Positions 25,389 to 63,747 of a DNA stretch of 64,000 nt are shown in pieces. The stretch comes from Astropecten irregularis. Its lineage: Eukaryota; Echinodermata; Asteroidea; Paxillosida; Astropectinidae. Positions within the stretch are counted from its first letter, which is position 1; each line of letters opens with the position of its first letter. The position numbers and the translations under genes are program-made. The DNA is taken from positions 15,946,528 through 16,010,527 of the forward strand of contig OZ020253.1 in NCBI GenBank assembly GCA_963971285.1, given 5' to 3'. The notes beneath the pieces were generated by a model. That model had not been told where the DNA came from, did no database searches, and was given only the letters and a program-made list of their open reading frames with translations.

Positions 25389-27856
25389 CTACTACTACTT
25401 GTAGTTATGTATGCTCATCATTAGTTCTCAATAGGACCCTTCCAAAGAAGCTTTCTCTGGTAGGATACCATTGCTGCAACCTTCTCAGGTTTGCACCAGT
25501 TAGAGAACTTTATAAACTCCAGGGCTGATCCAAACTCTTGAGTCCTTCCTCCATGCTCTGAGCAATCATAACAAAACAAACCGATCCATTAAGCCGTTCC
25601 ATCTGCACATGAGGAGAACACATGTTTCACTCCAATGCCTCATTGCTTGTTTCATTCATTGATGTCATTATATGCAGTGCATGTTTGTTGAGTTGTACAC
25701 AGGCACCTGAGGAGGCTGAGGACAACAATCTTACATGGACATGTAGCTGTAGTTAGTCAGATTAGCAAGGCTTAATGGATTGGTGCATGGTACAATTTTT
25801 ACAATGTGAGACTTTGGAAGTATGGATGTTGGTCAGTTGGTGGTAATAGACAGAATGATACATTCTGCTGGAATGTGCTTGTCAAAAAAGATATGTAAAA
25901 GTCTCTATTAAATTTGGTTGTTCTTTTTCAATGTTTTTAGCTTGTGGTACCATTTTAAAGCTGGTCTCAAGCTGGTCTCGATGGAAATTCTGAGAACAGC
26001 TTCAAGACCACACTGAGTTGGTCTCAAGACTGGTCTCGAGACTGACAAGATCAGTGTGGAGATCCGTCAAGATTGTCATCTCTCACACTCTTTATGCACT
26101 TTGTTTGCTGTGTTGTGTCTGAAATCTGGCAAACTTTCAAACATCTTCACTTGTTTTCTGCCATATTCGTAGATATGTAGTCATTTCATCTGATGTCACT
26201 TCAAACGTCTGATTGGTCAATTTGGTACCTTTTTTATTAGAAATTTATGTATGTTTTGCTTCAATCGTGATTTTTACTGATTTTTAATTTGGTAGCAGTC
26301 TTTGAATTTTAACATTGTTGAGCAAAATACTGCAGAATGCATGGGAAGTGTACACAACACTTGTTAAAGGTATTATCATACTTTGGTAGCATACCAAAAC
26401 AGAAATCTTCACAGATTGACCTATAGAAACTTACTGTTAAAATATTTCTGCCTGAAATGCTGTATTTATCCAGAAAAGAGTAAAACTAGTGAAAATTGTT
26501 TTTTTTTAACTGTTTTCTCAAGAAGTGGGCACCATGTGGGACTGAAATTTTCACAGATGACTGTTACTGTATCTTCCTTGATATTTTTGCCCATGACTCT
26601 TTACTTTAAAAAAAAAAAAAAAGTATGATATGACCTTTAATGAGGTAGGGTTGAAACACAGGGGTGGTTGGATGGTGGTACATCATGGTTTCAGTTAAAA
26701 AAGTTTTTTATCCAGAGAATATCATGATTTTATAGCAAAATCGGCACCCAATGGGAAGACTTAATGGACTCATAACATGCTATTTGTCAATTGGTCAGCT
26801 CTGACATACTCATGTGTGTGTTTTTAACTCTGTAACAGAAGAAACACTTAGTCCTGTCAAGAAGAGACTCCACACCCAGAAAGAAACCTTACTGGAGAGG
26901 GAAATACGCCTTGAACAGGAACGAGAAGAACAGTACAGGCGAGAGAAGGGCATCACGTCTCCTACCTCACCCAGGGTGGCAGGAGAGGGTACAGATGGTA
27001 GGACACAAGGGGCGATGGATAGTTCGGGGAAGGCTGCAACTGCTGACACACCCACAGCTGAGGTAGGTTTACCTGTGTGTCCGGGTTCATGAGGGAGAAA
27101 GGGGTTTAAAGAGGAGTTCATGAAGCTTTGAACCCCTTCCGACCGGGGAGCATCCATAGCAGCTACTGCTACACATCATGGTCTCAGAATATTTATGATT
27201 GCTTTGTTATTTCCATTGAAATGCATTGAATGGGGGCATTGTCTGGAACAAGAAGTCCTGTGAACCTTTATTGTCCAAAAAATTGTGGTACATCCACCCA
27301 CTTGATTTGCATTTGAAAAGATCTGTATTTTCAAGTTGACTGCAATCTTTGAGTTCCGAACATCTGGGCGTAAACGGATTAGAGTGCACCTTGAATAAAA
27401 TCTTTTGTGCGAGGCTGTTCAACCAGTGCATGCTTGCATTGTTTATGCCAAGCTCCCTGCACACAAAGCCCAGCCAGATGACCTGGGGTCGATTTCACCA
27501 AACTCATCGTAACTTACTATCAATCGTAGGACTTATGATGCATTGCAGCCCTACGTAGGATGCGATGGGTTATCCTTCGTAACTCGAGTTGGCCTCTGAG
27601 GATTTCAGCAACAAAAAGTAATCCTAGCACTGAATGAGGTACTTGCCTTGGAATGAAAATTTTAGCGCAGTCAGAAAAAGTATCCTGAAAGTATGTAGAC
27701 TACATGTACATCTATTTAGTCTTGGTGCCATTGACAAGTAAGGCCTAATTCATGAATGTTTTTTGTGTCATTTTTGTACAGGCTATGAAACCGAAGTACC
27801 GACCTCAGCGACGAAGTCTTGTATTAGCTCAGCAATGGGAACAGATGTTCAAATAA
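12870..27856 (+). CDS. AKAP2/MISP-like C-terminal-domain scaffold protein, six coding exons
   Basis: Join of 12870-13169, 15764-20263, 20629-21079, 23610-23846, 26839-27062 and 27782-27856. All splice phases agree and give about 1,928 residues ending in a TAA stop. Order: residues 1-100, acidic start with a possible amphipathic helix; about 230-680, acidic tandem repeats; 680-1250, Ser/Pro/Glu-rich disorder with a basic KRKKK patch; from about 1270 to the end, five copies of an E-T/S-hydrophobic-E/Q-REIRL-ERE helix (near 1273, 1426, 1651, 1729, 1845) separated by SP-rich linkers. Those helices characterise the C-terminal domain shared by vertebrate PALM2-AKAP2 and MISP, which act at the cortical actin cytoskeleton and anchor kinases. 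The protein is much longer than MISP. The function is inferred from the domain only; the start codon at 12870 is the first ATG of the exon frame. Confidence 0.7.
13438..13597. repeat. Interspersed repeat, GGTCAATCTCATCCCTG family, copy 1
   Basis: Shares TCTGATTTCAGATT, CTCACAGGCTGTGTA-like and TTATCATTGGTCAATCTCAT segments with 20370-20540 in the same orientation. Bounded by GGGATGAGA and TCATCCCTGA, which are inverted, so it may be a small MITE. Confidence 0.6.
14345..14510. mobile_element. Pogo/mariner-type MITE, inverted second copy
   Basis: Reverse-complement relative of the element at 2758-2929: shared GGATGCACAGA, TATAGTGGTCGTT, GGAGCCA-GGATGATGTT and the terminal GTGGCGTTCTATTGTA. Both ends are worn. 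Confidence 0.65.
14655..14835. mobile_element. Hairpin MITE, AACTCATCGTAAC family, copy 2
   Basis: Shares AACTCATCGTTACTT, CATAGGACTTATGATGCATT, GCAGCCCTACAT and the right end GGCTTCGCGAAATCGACCCT with the 4.18-kb copy. The left terminus is degraded. Confidence 0.65.
14836..15763. other. Intron 1 remainder of the scaffold gene
   Basis: No exon or element boundary seen. Ends in a long pyrimidine tract (about 15727-15760) and CCCAG, a strong splice acceptor for exon 2. Confidence 0.6.
15764..20263 (+). CDS. Scaffold gene coding exon 2, giant 4.5-kb exon with tandem repeats (residues 101-1600)
   Basis: An open frame of exactly 1,500 codons between a strong acceptor and the donor GAG|GTATGT, phase 0 on both sides. 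Residues roughly 230-680 are repeats built on L-N-E-L-G-D-G-T-x-V-D-E-E and the related V-P-S-E-F-G-D-S-T-T-V-D-E-Q-D-K-Q. Between 16670 and 17194 they form 58-residue (174-bp) dimeric units of very high DNA identity. The second half contains the basic segment KVKRKKKVNW, and two REI-type helices (EQEIRKQREREQEF, QREIRLQKERDEQN). Strongly acidic, Ser/Pro-rich and probably disordered outside the helices. Confidence 0.85.
16670..17230 (+). repeat. 174-bp coding tandem repeat (58-residue unit)
   Basis: CAGATCAACACACCTGAAGC starts at 16670, 16844 and 17018 (period 174), and a diverged fourth unit starts at 17195 after one extra codon. Each unit is two related 29-residue modules. Near identity at DNA level indicates recent unequal exchange. 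Confidence 0.9.
20370..20540. repeat. Interspersed repeat, GGTCAATCTCATCCCTG family, copy 2
   Basis: Second copy of the 13.44-kb repeat within intron 2: TCGGATTTCAGATTTTT, CTCACATGCTGTGTAC and ATTGGTCAATCTCATCCCTG. Confidence 0.6.
20629..21079 (+). CDS. Scaffold gene coding exon 3 (residues 1601-1750)
   Basis: Acceptor TTGATCTTGCAG and donor GAG|GTAAAG (phase 1). It begins with an SP-rich stretch (RPPSP, RRSPSP, RPPSPSP: likely proline-directed kinase or SH3 sites). Then come two copies of the family helix, AVQREIRLAKEREAQLQEER and PMERDIRLNEEREMMLRKER. These are the clearest AKAP2/MISP-type motifs in the protein. Confidence 0.85.
21985..22216. mobile_element. G-tract/C-tract inverted element (ATCCAGGA family)
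   Basis: Left end GTGTATCCAGGA followed by 14 or so G; right end a C run and a 28-A run followed by TCCTGGATCTGC, the complement of the left end. Internal CCCCCCCCCC also pairs with the G run. About 230 bp in intron 3; length-polymorphic homopolymers are likely and may be misassembled. Confidence 0.65.
23125..23255 (-). mobile_element. tRNA-derived SINE fragment, minus
   Basis: GCTCTACAAACTGAGCTATCC is the complement of the A-box half of the tRNA-like unit seen at 38.7 and 45.0 kb; the GTCAATTATCTTTGTTCG body and AAGCCACGAAACCACTCAC follow. The B box is missing. Confidence 0.65.
23610..23846 (+). CDS. Scaffold gene coding exon 4 (residues 1751-1829)
   Basis: Acceptor GGTGCACAG (phase 1) and donor GATGAAG|GTAGAG (phase 1). 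Encodes an SP/TP-rich start, then AVPYCLQTVNYYIEKEFEAE with RHRELALQREGK, a variant of the charged helix. It ends in an acidic DTTDSDE stretch. Confidence 0.75.
24888..25132. mobile_element. Hairpin MITE, AGGCCTTTTCCCACT termini
   Basis: Left AAGGCCTTTTCCCACTAGAG and right AAGTGGGAAAAGGCCT are inverted repeats. The interior is a chain of CCCCGG/CCGGGG-like words (CATCCCGGGGCGAACTCACC and complements). About 245 bp and GC-rich against an AT-rich background. Confidence 0.75.
25330..25401. repeat. (GTA)n microsatellite switching to (ACT)n
   Basis: Some 20 GTA/TTA triplets followed by ACTACTACTACTT, so the tract can fold back on itself. Confidence 0.9.
26364..26640. mobile_element. TTAA-flanked MITE, TATCATACTTTGGT family, copy 2
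   Basis: Starts TTAAAGGTATTATCATACTT and ends GTATGATATGACCTTTAA. The core GGGACTGAAATTTTCACAGA is retained; the middle is shorter than in the 8-kb copy. Confidence 0.85.
26839..27062 (+). CDS. Scaffold gene coding exon 5 (residues 1830-1904)
   Basis: Acceptor CTCTGTAACAG (phase 1) and donor GCTGAG|GTAGGT (phase 0). Encodes the last family helix, TLLEREIRLEQEREEQYRRE, followed by a Gly/Ser/Thr linker. The helix fits the IEREIR-ERE pattern of the AKAP2/MISP C-terminal domain. Confidence 0.8.
27484..27595. mobile_element. Hairpin MITE, AACTCATCGTAAC family, copy 3 (truncated)
   Basis: GGGGTCGATTTCACCAAACT then CATCGTAACTTACTATCAAT and TGCAGCCCTACGTAGGATGC. The right arm is lost after TCCTTCGTAACTCGAGTT. 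Confidence 0.7.
27782..27856 (+). CDS. Scaffold gene terminal coding exon 6 (residues 1905-1928)
   Basis: Acceptor TTTTTGTACAG, phase 0. Reads AMKPKYRPQRRSLVLAQQWE then QMFK and TAA. A basic segment followed by a QQWE amphipathic tail closes the protein. Confidence 0.8.
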   Translation, partial: AMKPKYRPQRRSLVLAQQWEQMFK

Positions 27857-28255
27857 GATTAACTGCGCTACGTTCCCACTCCAAGCATGTGTCTCTGCAA
27901 CTCTGTACAGCAAATGAAGGTTTGCCTACCTTAACAACAGTATGACTGGCTTGACCAGCTATGTGTACGAGATGTGTCTTGAGTAAAACGCCCTCGGGTG
28001 GCGTTTGACAAAAAGGCAACTCAATGGCCAAGCATATGTTACACACCGCTCATACATAACTGTACATCCTTCATTGTGTGTTTGACCCGTAAGATGGCAG
28101 TGGAATAACGGTTGGCACCGGTTGCCAAGTTTCTGCAGTCACATGTCCAAAAGGCTTTCTCTGATTGGTCCAGACAGTTTGGTTGCCTGGCAGGAAGTGT
28201 CATTTATCCAGGTCAGCATTTGTTTTTTATCAGTGTGATATTGCCGTACCAAACT

Positions 28256-28500
28256 GGTGCCAATTTCATGGACCTGCTGAGCACAAATAATTACTTAGCA
28301 CTAAAATGTCTTGCCCAATAAAACAAACCACCATTAAAAATTCCATTTGATACTCATAGTCAGCGAACAACAGCCAAAGAACAATAACAAGTGAAACACA
28401 ACCCATGGAAATTTGGTTATTGATCTTGTTTTTTTATATTAAGACAGACATTTCATGCTTAGCAATATTTTGTGATAAGCAGGTCAGTGAAATTGACCCC
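28256..28500. mobile_element. Hairpin MITE, GCCAATTTCATGGA family, copy 1
   Basis: Left GGTGCCAATTTCATGGACCT with GCTGAGCACAAA; right GCTTAGCA...AGTGAAATTGACCCC. Sibling at 36616-36863, sharing AAAACAAACCACCATTAAAA and GTCAGCGAACAACAGCC. Confidence 0.75.
28317..28322 (+). promoter_or_regulatory. Candidate poly(A) signal of the scaffold gene
   Basis: The first AATAAA I can find after the stop codon at 27856. It lies inside a MITE, so use by the gene is uncertain. Confidence 0.3.
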
Positions 28501-28809
28501 TGGGCAAGAAGCCATAGTCACCTCTTGATTGATTCTTTCTATGTTGATGTAAACAACATGTAAGGAATGTGAACAACATGTAAGAATATGTGAGTGACAT
28601 ATAAACATGTGCATTTGACATACACCATGTACACTATAAACAACATGTTTGTTAGCCATCTGGCGTGCACTGTATGTGTATTGTGCACATGTAGTTGTAG
28701 TTTACAACAGTTGTATATGATATGGGTTATTGATTTAATACTGCAGCACATTCATAGCTATAGCTCTTTGAAATACGCATGAAATATAGAATACTGCTTC
28801 CAGTGCATG

Positions 28810-28936
28810 TTAAGGGCATGTTTGTATCACACACAAGATCATGGATCCTGCTGATCCAGATCCCATTCTAGTGTATCATGCATGGGATGTGAATCCGCAG
28901 ATCAGGGATCTCGTGCACGAAACAAACATGCCCTAA
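28810..28936. mobile_element. Hairpin MITE, GGGCATGTTTGT termini
   Basis: TTAAGGGCATGTTTGTATCA at the left and ACAAACATGCCCTAAA at the right are near-perfect inverted repeats. The interior is also self-complementary (GATCCTGCTGATC, GATCAGGGATC). 127 bp, non-coding. Confidence 0.75.
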
Positions 28937-29029
28937 ATAACATAAACATTAATAGAGCCATTTTCTACAACTATCGAGCGAGATTTATGTTGTGTTATAT
29001 AGTCAGTTTGATATTGTACATGTAGCTTG

Positions 29030-29090
29030 TGTGCAGGTGCTGGGACATATGTACTAGTAACCAGGAGGTCGAGGGTTCGAATCCATCTCT
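29030..29090 (+). mobile_element. Possible tRNA-like fragment with B box
   Basis: AACCAGGAGGTCGAGGGTTCGAATCC contains a consensus Pol III B box, but no good A box stands at the expected distance. Probably SINE debris. Confidence 0.35.
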
Positions 29091-29321
29091 TACAAATATG
29101 TTGATGCACAAGTGTAGATAGTTTGTAATTGAGGCCAAATTTGTGGAAATTTTCTTTTTTGCTCACGGCTGTGTCATGTACTAATAAAGAAAGAGTTTGT
29201 GACTTTTACATGGAAAGTTGTTTCATCAAAAATGCACTATCCTACCATAAAGATGGCCAGCGTTTTTCCCACTGTTGCTTTTATGTGCAGTCCATGTATA
29301 CAGCACAAGTAAGTCATTCAC

Positions 29322-29686
29322 TTAAAGGTAATATCATACTTTGGTTTTTGTCAAAGAATACAGATTCATGGGCAAAAATATTAAGACAGATACAGCAACT
29401 GTCATCTGTGAAAATTTCAGTCCCATATGGTGCCCACTTTTTGAGAAAACAGTGAAAAACGGCCACAGTATTTCTTAAGTCTATTTCTCTTTTATTTTTG
29501 ATCTTTAAAAGATCAAATTGTTTTTGGACATTGGTTTTACTCTTTTCTGAAAGAAATACAGCATTTCAGGCAGACAAATTTTAACAGTATGTTTCTACCA
29601 TCACCATCTTTATACCCTGTAAGTTATAGGTAAATCTGTGAAGATTTCTGTTTCCGCATGTTACCAAAGTATGATACTACCTTTAA
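29322..29686. mobile_element. TTAA-flanked MITE, TATCATACTTTGGT family, copy 3
   Basis: Full-length: TTAAAGGTAATATCATACTT to AAGTATGATACTACCTTTAA. Includes GATCTTTAAAAGATC and TTTCTACCATCACCATCTTT. Confidence 0.9.
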
Positions 29687-30169
29687 CGTTTACATTGCAC
29701 AATTTCATTGTTTCCTTTACTTAAAACCCCCATGACTGATCTAGTCACTTAGGAGATTTCTTCCAAGAAGCTTACTGTTATTATTTGTTTGTATTAAAAT
29801 GCCAGCAGATCAATTAAGTATTATCGTGTGTAAATATTTGTTGCATCATCAAGGCAATGCAGGCAACAGCGCTACCAAAAAAACTACACGTATCTGCATA
29901 GTATATAATTAATTTCCAAGCTTTTGTGTGTATATATTTTGACTATTAAGCAGAAATATTCCAAAGGAATATGACGTGCAACCAAATATTTAGATATTAC
30001 AGTATCTTTCTTTGTTTTCTACACAGAACAAATCACATATGAGGTACATATATATTATATATATCCACTATGCAATTACTGTGTTGTGATTTTGAGTAGA
30101 ATATTCCTAAAATTCACACGTTGATAGTTTTTGTTTAGTATCAATATTAAAATGTTATTCTGATAAATA

Positions 30170-30235
30170 ATCTCTTTGATCCTAGCATGATATTTTGAGA
30201 AAGATCCTGCTAGGATCGAAACGTATTCATCATAT
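30170..30235 (+). mobile_element. Penelope-like terminal module fragment
   Basis: TTGAGAAAGATCCTGCTAGG followed by ATCGAAACGTATT. The outer arms are missing. Confidence 0.45.
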
Positions 30236-30838
30236 TTCAGATCATTATGTTACTTGATGAGTAGTTTGTATACAATGTATTTTCATAAGAAATGTATTCT
30301 GAACAATTCAGATCAAAACTGCAACAGCCAGATATCAAATTCAAAGTTTTCAATATTTCTGGCAAACATTATTTGATTAGTGTTGTAAAAACTCACGGAA
30401 AAAAAGAAACTTTCACCTTAACAAAGTTGAATCCAAATACACAATGAATAAAAATTGAACTTTTCTGCCAAAAACCCGAGCCATTACAACAAATAATTAC
30501 AAATAAGGTTTGTACTTAATAATTACACTTAACAGGCCTGAAATTGTTCTCGTTTTTTTCATATTTTGTATTTTGTGGAGTTTTCAAAACAATATGATAT
30601 CGACAGGATAAAGAGGCTGTTTTGCTATTAAACACCATGTGTATAGGAACTAGTGTAAAATCTGCATGCCCTTTGAATTAATAATGTTAATTTTCATGCT
30701 TTGCCAATGATTATGCCAAGCAAAAAGAAGCCAAGTACCAGTCACTGGTAATGTTTATCATGATATTCTGGCTGGTAACCTGTTAAGTTGCGCCACAAAA
30801 TCGCTACTAGTTTGTTATCTGATTGAACTGCACATTGT

Positions 30839-30967
30839 GGGTGCATTCGTTTAGCTCTCCCGGGTCGACACCAGTCAACCTCGTCCCTATTCTCTCACAT
30901 GTTTTGTGCAGTATAGCATGACCATTCCCAGTAAAGGCTGACCCGTGTTAGCTAAACGAATGCACCC
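30839..30967. mobile_element. Hairpin MITE, GGGTGCATTCGTTTAGCT termini
   Basis: GGGTGCATTCGTTTAGCTC at the left and AGCTAAACGAATGCACCC at the right form an 18-bp perfect inverted repeat; 129 bp in all. Confidence 0.8.
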
Positions 30968-31560
30968 TGTATGTCAGAATGAAGTTTTGGTGAGTCTATC
31001 TTTTGTGTTAAATAAACCCCTGTCGGGATAATATTTGTAATATTATGACACAGTTTGAAATACAAACTGATGCAAGTACTAGTGATTTTGTATCTACTAT
31101 TTAGTAATATTTCAGTACATTATAATCAGTACAGATCAATCACACGCAAGACATTGCCTTACTAGTCATTTGCCTTATACTTAAAACCAAGCCAGACTAT
31201 TTTTGCAACTAACTTTATATTAATGTCAACCTTACTGTAAACTAAAATGTGTGTATTATATTCATGAAGGCTTGTGTGTGTGTTCATATATTTTGACAGA
31301 CTGAAGTATGCGTTGGAAAAAAAAATTAAAAAATTACTTTTAATTAAAGGGTGAAGGTAAATGTAACATGTACAGTACTTGATATATTTCAAAGCCAGAA
31401 ATGAATTAAACGGGTACTATATCCTCGCTGATTTCAGCTTTCAGTACAAGCAAATGATATGGTTTACGTATCTTCAAATCTCCCATAATGAGAAGCCTAC
31501 ATAATGGAAGGGCATGTTGTGTGGAATGTTGGTATCTTGTTCTCTTCCTTGAAGCTATGA

Positions 31561-31787
31561 GGTTTACGAGGCTCGGGCTCAGGCTCTGGCTCCAGCTCTG
31601 TCATCCATGTGCTGGAAATATCGGTTGTGGTTTTTCATTTAAGAGCTGAAGCTGTTTTCATTTTCACACCAGAGAATCTACTTCCGAACCACAGCCCAAA
31701 GCCTCTTTTTTGATACCCTTTATTTTAGAATGGATTCACAAAATGGAACCTGAGCCTGAGCCTCCGTTTCATAAACACCCTATGTAA
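31561..31787. mobile_element. CTCAGG-armed MITE, copy 1
   Basis: Left arm TTTACGAGGCTCGGGCTCAG, core TGCTGGAAATATCGGTTGTG / ACCAGAGAATCTACTTCCGA / TGATACCCTTTATTTTAGAA, right arm GAGCCTGAGCCTCCGTTTC. The core is shared with eight other copies in the window; the arms are hexamer repeats. Confidence 0.8.
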
Positions 31788-31791
31788 CAGC

Positions 31792-31930
31792 AATGGGAGA
31801 CTTTGGAGAACCGGTCTTCAAGTCAACAGCACATGCACGCTCAATACAACGGGTGCATGCTCACAATTGCGCAAGCATGGTTTGCGCGTGTGCTGTTGAC
31901 TCAAGACCGACTCTCCAAATGTCTCCCATT
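31792..31930. mobile_element. Hairpin MITE, AATGGGAGAC termini
   Basis: AATGGGAGACTTTGGAGAAC CGGTCTT and its complement AGACCGACTCTCCAAATGTC TCCCATT bound a 139-bp palindrome; CAGCACATGCACGC pairs with GCGTGTGCTG. A fragment of the same end lies at 63726-63748. Confidence 0.8.
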
Positions 31931-32667
31931 TGATATGTAACACTGAATTTATGTACATGTATACTGTCCTATGTTTATAGTTTGGACACCAATGGTAGTG
32001 GACGGATCAAACTGTGTGATCATTTAATATCAGATTATATACCCATTGTTTTGTGTTTGTTTGATTAGCCTCTATAACGTGTGTTATCTTGCATGTAAGT
32101 GCCTGTATTATTCAACTTCAGGATATTATGTATTCACAACGTGTGCTTTGGAATATTGTACATTAAACAGAACTCGAGTGACCAATGTTTAAATACCAAA
32201 AGATATCGGCAAAAATATTGTCACTTTGTATTTGTGTTTGTGCTTCTTCTTTTACTTTCAGCTTCTCTTCGATCAAAATGACAGAAATGCTTTTTTTGAC
32301 AGATTTTCCGACAGATAATTATGCAATCCTGGTATTTTGCAATGACCTTGTGTTTCATTTGGCATCAGAAAATATTTATTCACCATTACAAGAGTATGCA
32401 CAAACATGCTTATAACGCTTCATTTTTAGATTTCCCATGTGCACATTGGAAGAGAGGACTATTCAATGCAGGTTTTTTTTTGGCAGAATAATGCTCACGG
32501 GCAGTGACATGGATTATGGCCAATTCTCGATGTCTTGATTGTCATTTGATTTCTGCCTCTGTGGTAATCTTTCTCGTTCAAGCCTAAAACAATACACTAT
32601 TGTCTTTGCTCATCAACACAAGGAGACTAGTTTTCCTATGTCAGCGAAGGTTGTTGCGACCATGGTA

Positions 32668-32865
32668 CATTTAGGAGACATTTGGAGGTCACCTTAATGT
32701 CCTAGCTACCTTTTAAAGACATCTTTTTGCAGCCCATATATTAATAGAAGACAGAGAATGCTCTCAATATGAACATAATATTTCAATTTCAAGTTCATTG
32801 GTTTGGAGGATGTTTAGAAATAGGTATTTAAGTTGTGTGCACAACCCTATGGAAACGTCACCCTA
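32668..32865. mobile_element. GGAGACA MITE, copy 1 (truncated)
   Basis: Shares AGCTACCTTTTAAAGACAT, GACAGAGAATGCTCTCAATA and TTCATTGGTTTGGAGGATGT with 41525-41755 and 52214-52461; left arm incomplete. Confidence 0.75.
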
Positions 32866-33621
32866 TAACACAATATATAGTTGTACATACTGTACTGTGA
32901 TACTGATTGACATGCCGCAACATTCTCAATCAAACCAAAAAATATTTTTGACAGATATTCTTAACTAATATTCATGGCTACATTCAGAAAATTAAGGATT
33001 AAACTAATGCTGATTTTTTTTATATAATTGATATTAATTTGATATTATAAATCTCTAGAAATAGATCTCCACATCTGCAAGGATTTAAAAGTTTCGCAAA
33101 CAATTTTGTAACATTTACGTCGGTTTTAAAATAAAACAAAACATATACATCAGTCCTCTTGACTTCATAAATATATATGCGTATTACATGACAGAAAGTT
33201 TAAAAAATAATGAATGCAAAATAATAAAATCTTCTGAAAAACTTGATGATTTTTCCTAGAACAAAACAGTTTTTGAAAGTCACATTAATTTTTGTGTCAC
33301 CATTAAAATGCATACAAAACAAATTAACATAACACACAAGTAGTCTTTACATATTCTGTATATATTCTTTCTTTTTAATATATTTTTATTGCTTTCAAAG
33401 TCCTTAAACATTTGGTAATATTTCATACCAACAAGACAATTTTTAAGAAAATAGATTTATTTTTTATGAGATTACAAAGAAAAGTTTGTAATTATGGCAG
33501 TTATGTCTATAATACAATCAGCCTACAGCATATTTATTTTCTGTATAACATTCCAAAGTACGCTTATTTCCTAGGCAGTGTGTATAAACCAAACTGAATC
33601 AATCTTTCAAAAAATGGAACT

Positions 33622-33980
33622 TTAAAGGTAGTATCATACTTTGGTACTGAGACCAAAACAGAAATGTTCACAGATAACTTACAGAGTATGAAGATGGCGG
33701 TGGTAGAAACATACTGTTGAATTTTTTTCCGCCTGAAATGGTGTATTTATCCAGAAATTAGTAAAACAACGACCGAAAATCTTTTTGATCTTTTAAAAGA
33801 TCAAAATTAAAAGAGAAAACACTTAAGAAATACTGTGGCCGTTTTTCGCTGTTTTCTCAAAAAGTGGGCAACGTATGGGACTGAAATTTGCACAGATTAC
33901 TTTTACTGTATCTTCCTTGATATTTTTGCCCACGAATATGTATTTCTTAGAAAAAAACCAAAGTATGATACTACCTTTAG
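33622..33980. mobile_element. TTAA-flanked MITE, TATCATACTTTGGT family, copy 4
   Basis: TTAAAGGTAGTATCATACTT to AAGTATGATACTACCTTTAG; one flank has mutated from TTAA to TTAG. Internal GATCTTTTAAAAGATC kept. Confidence 0.88.
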
Positions 33981-34651
33981 GCAGTTTAAATGTGCGTATA
34001 TCATATTTTAGGAAAAATACTACAAAGTGATACACTTCTTCCCAAAATGATACACTTCTTCCCAAAATAGATGAGTTTTGAAACAGAAAATTTGAAGCAT
34101 TTCTATTTTTACTGTCCAGTAAATGCAGTATAAGTGACATATAACAGCGTGTACCTATGGTGACTCTAACAAGATATTCAATAATGGTTTGACAACATCA
34201 GAAATTTAACAAATGCTTTCAACGTTGGGGAATACATGTACAATGTAGTGAGGTTTCAGTGGCAGTTACTGAAGTATGACAATATGTCAAGTACTAGAAC
34301 TTCCTTGCATTTTTTTGTGTCCTTGGTTTCTTTAGCCTTTCTCACTAGTGAATCCTCCATTTTCTTCATCATTTTTTTGTTTTTCTATACAGTTGTTATC
34401 ATCTTCAAAGCAGTTTATAAAAAAAAAAGGTACTGTCAATCTTTCTGACCTTGTGTCAATGAATTTTATACAAAAATACATTCTAAATACATTTTTAAGT
34501 CAGTTTCCCGCACGGTTACTTGATGATTATATTTTTTTTATTAAAAAGCTGCATCTTCTTTGAGAGATCCCCATGTACCGTTTCTCAGGATTGCAGCATT
34601 GTTAATGCTGCTCGTATCGATAAAATGATCCTTGGGATATAGCTGTATTTC

Positions 34652-35010
34652 TAGCTCCTGAGGTGTTGGAAGTTGGTAAACTATAGTTTGTCAACTTCCA
34701 ACACCGAGGGAAGCTAGAATCGACTGTCCACCCGAAATAAACCATGTGATATTTGTTTTACTATACCTCATAAATTTCCTTTATTGTCCACAATTTCGTC
34801 GAGAAGTGCAGCAAAACGTTCACTCTACACAAACTGCAAAACTAGGATAGATGCACAGTGAGATGTTACATGTGTGACAGTTCCTTCGGAATTTCCCCGG
34901 CCTACTCACTGGTGATCTGCAAATATATCCACTGGCAAGTCACGGTGAATTGACCAATTGGGATTCGGCTCTAGGACATGAATATTGATGAGATATACCG
35001 TAGTAATATA
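34652..35010. mobile_element. Interspersed element, GAGGTGTTG / ACCATGTGATATTTGTTT family, copy 1
   Basis: Starts TAGCTCCTGAGGTGTTGG, contains a perfect hairpin at 34662-34705, then ACTGTCCACCCGAAATAAAC, TGTGACAGTTCCTTCGGA and CTCTAGGACATGAATATTGA. Second copy at 53945-54210. It lies directly downstream of the SZT2 stop codon. Confidence 0.7.
34780..34785 (-). promoter_or_regulatory. Candidate poly(A) signal of the SZT2-like gene
   Basis: AATAAA on the minus strand about 290 bp after the stop codon at 35078; it lies within an interspersed repeat. Confidence 0.3.
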
Positions 35011-35077
35011 CATTGCACACTGACATTAGTCTTGAAGCTGCTTGTATTTTAAGCCGCGCCGTCTATTTCAGCCTCTC

Positions 35078-63354
<28,277 letters not shown>

Positions 63355-63524
63355 CTGGAAATTGTAGGGACACCAAAATTGATTTAATAAAGGTGAACCA
63401 GGAGAGCTGCACTGGTATGCTGACTTTATTTTCAAACTAAGGAGATTGTACAGAACTACAGATGGCTCATATTGCATCTGAATCAGATCATATACAAGAT
63501 TTCTCGCTGCAGCTCGTCAAAAAG

Positions 63525-63725
63525 ATGCATCCTCTTTGAGTGATCTCCCATGTACTGTTTCTCAGGATGCAGGATTAATAATGCTGCGCATTATGATCAT
63601 TCGGACACTGCCAACACAGAGCTGGATAACTCAGTTTAGTCAGAGGGCCAGTACGGTATTCTGACTGTTCTGGTATTCGGTCAACTTTCTTTGTTCACCC
63701 TTCAATGAGACAGAAAAAACCACAA
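63525..63725 (+). mobile_element. tRNA-derived retroposon, degraded copy
   Basis: TGATCTCCCATGTACTGTTT CTCAGG, then GAGCTGGATAACTCAGTTTA and CTTTGTTCACCCTTCAATGA: the same order as the 44.84-kb copy with a decayed tRNA part. Confidence 0.7.
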
Positions 63726-63747
63726 TGGGAGACTTTTGAGAACCGGG

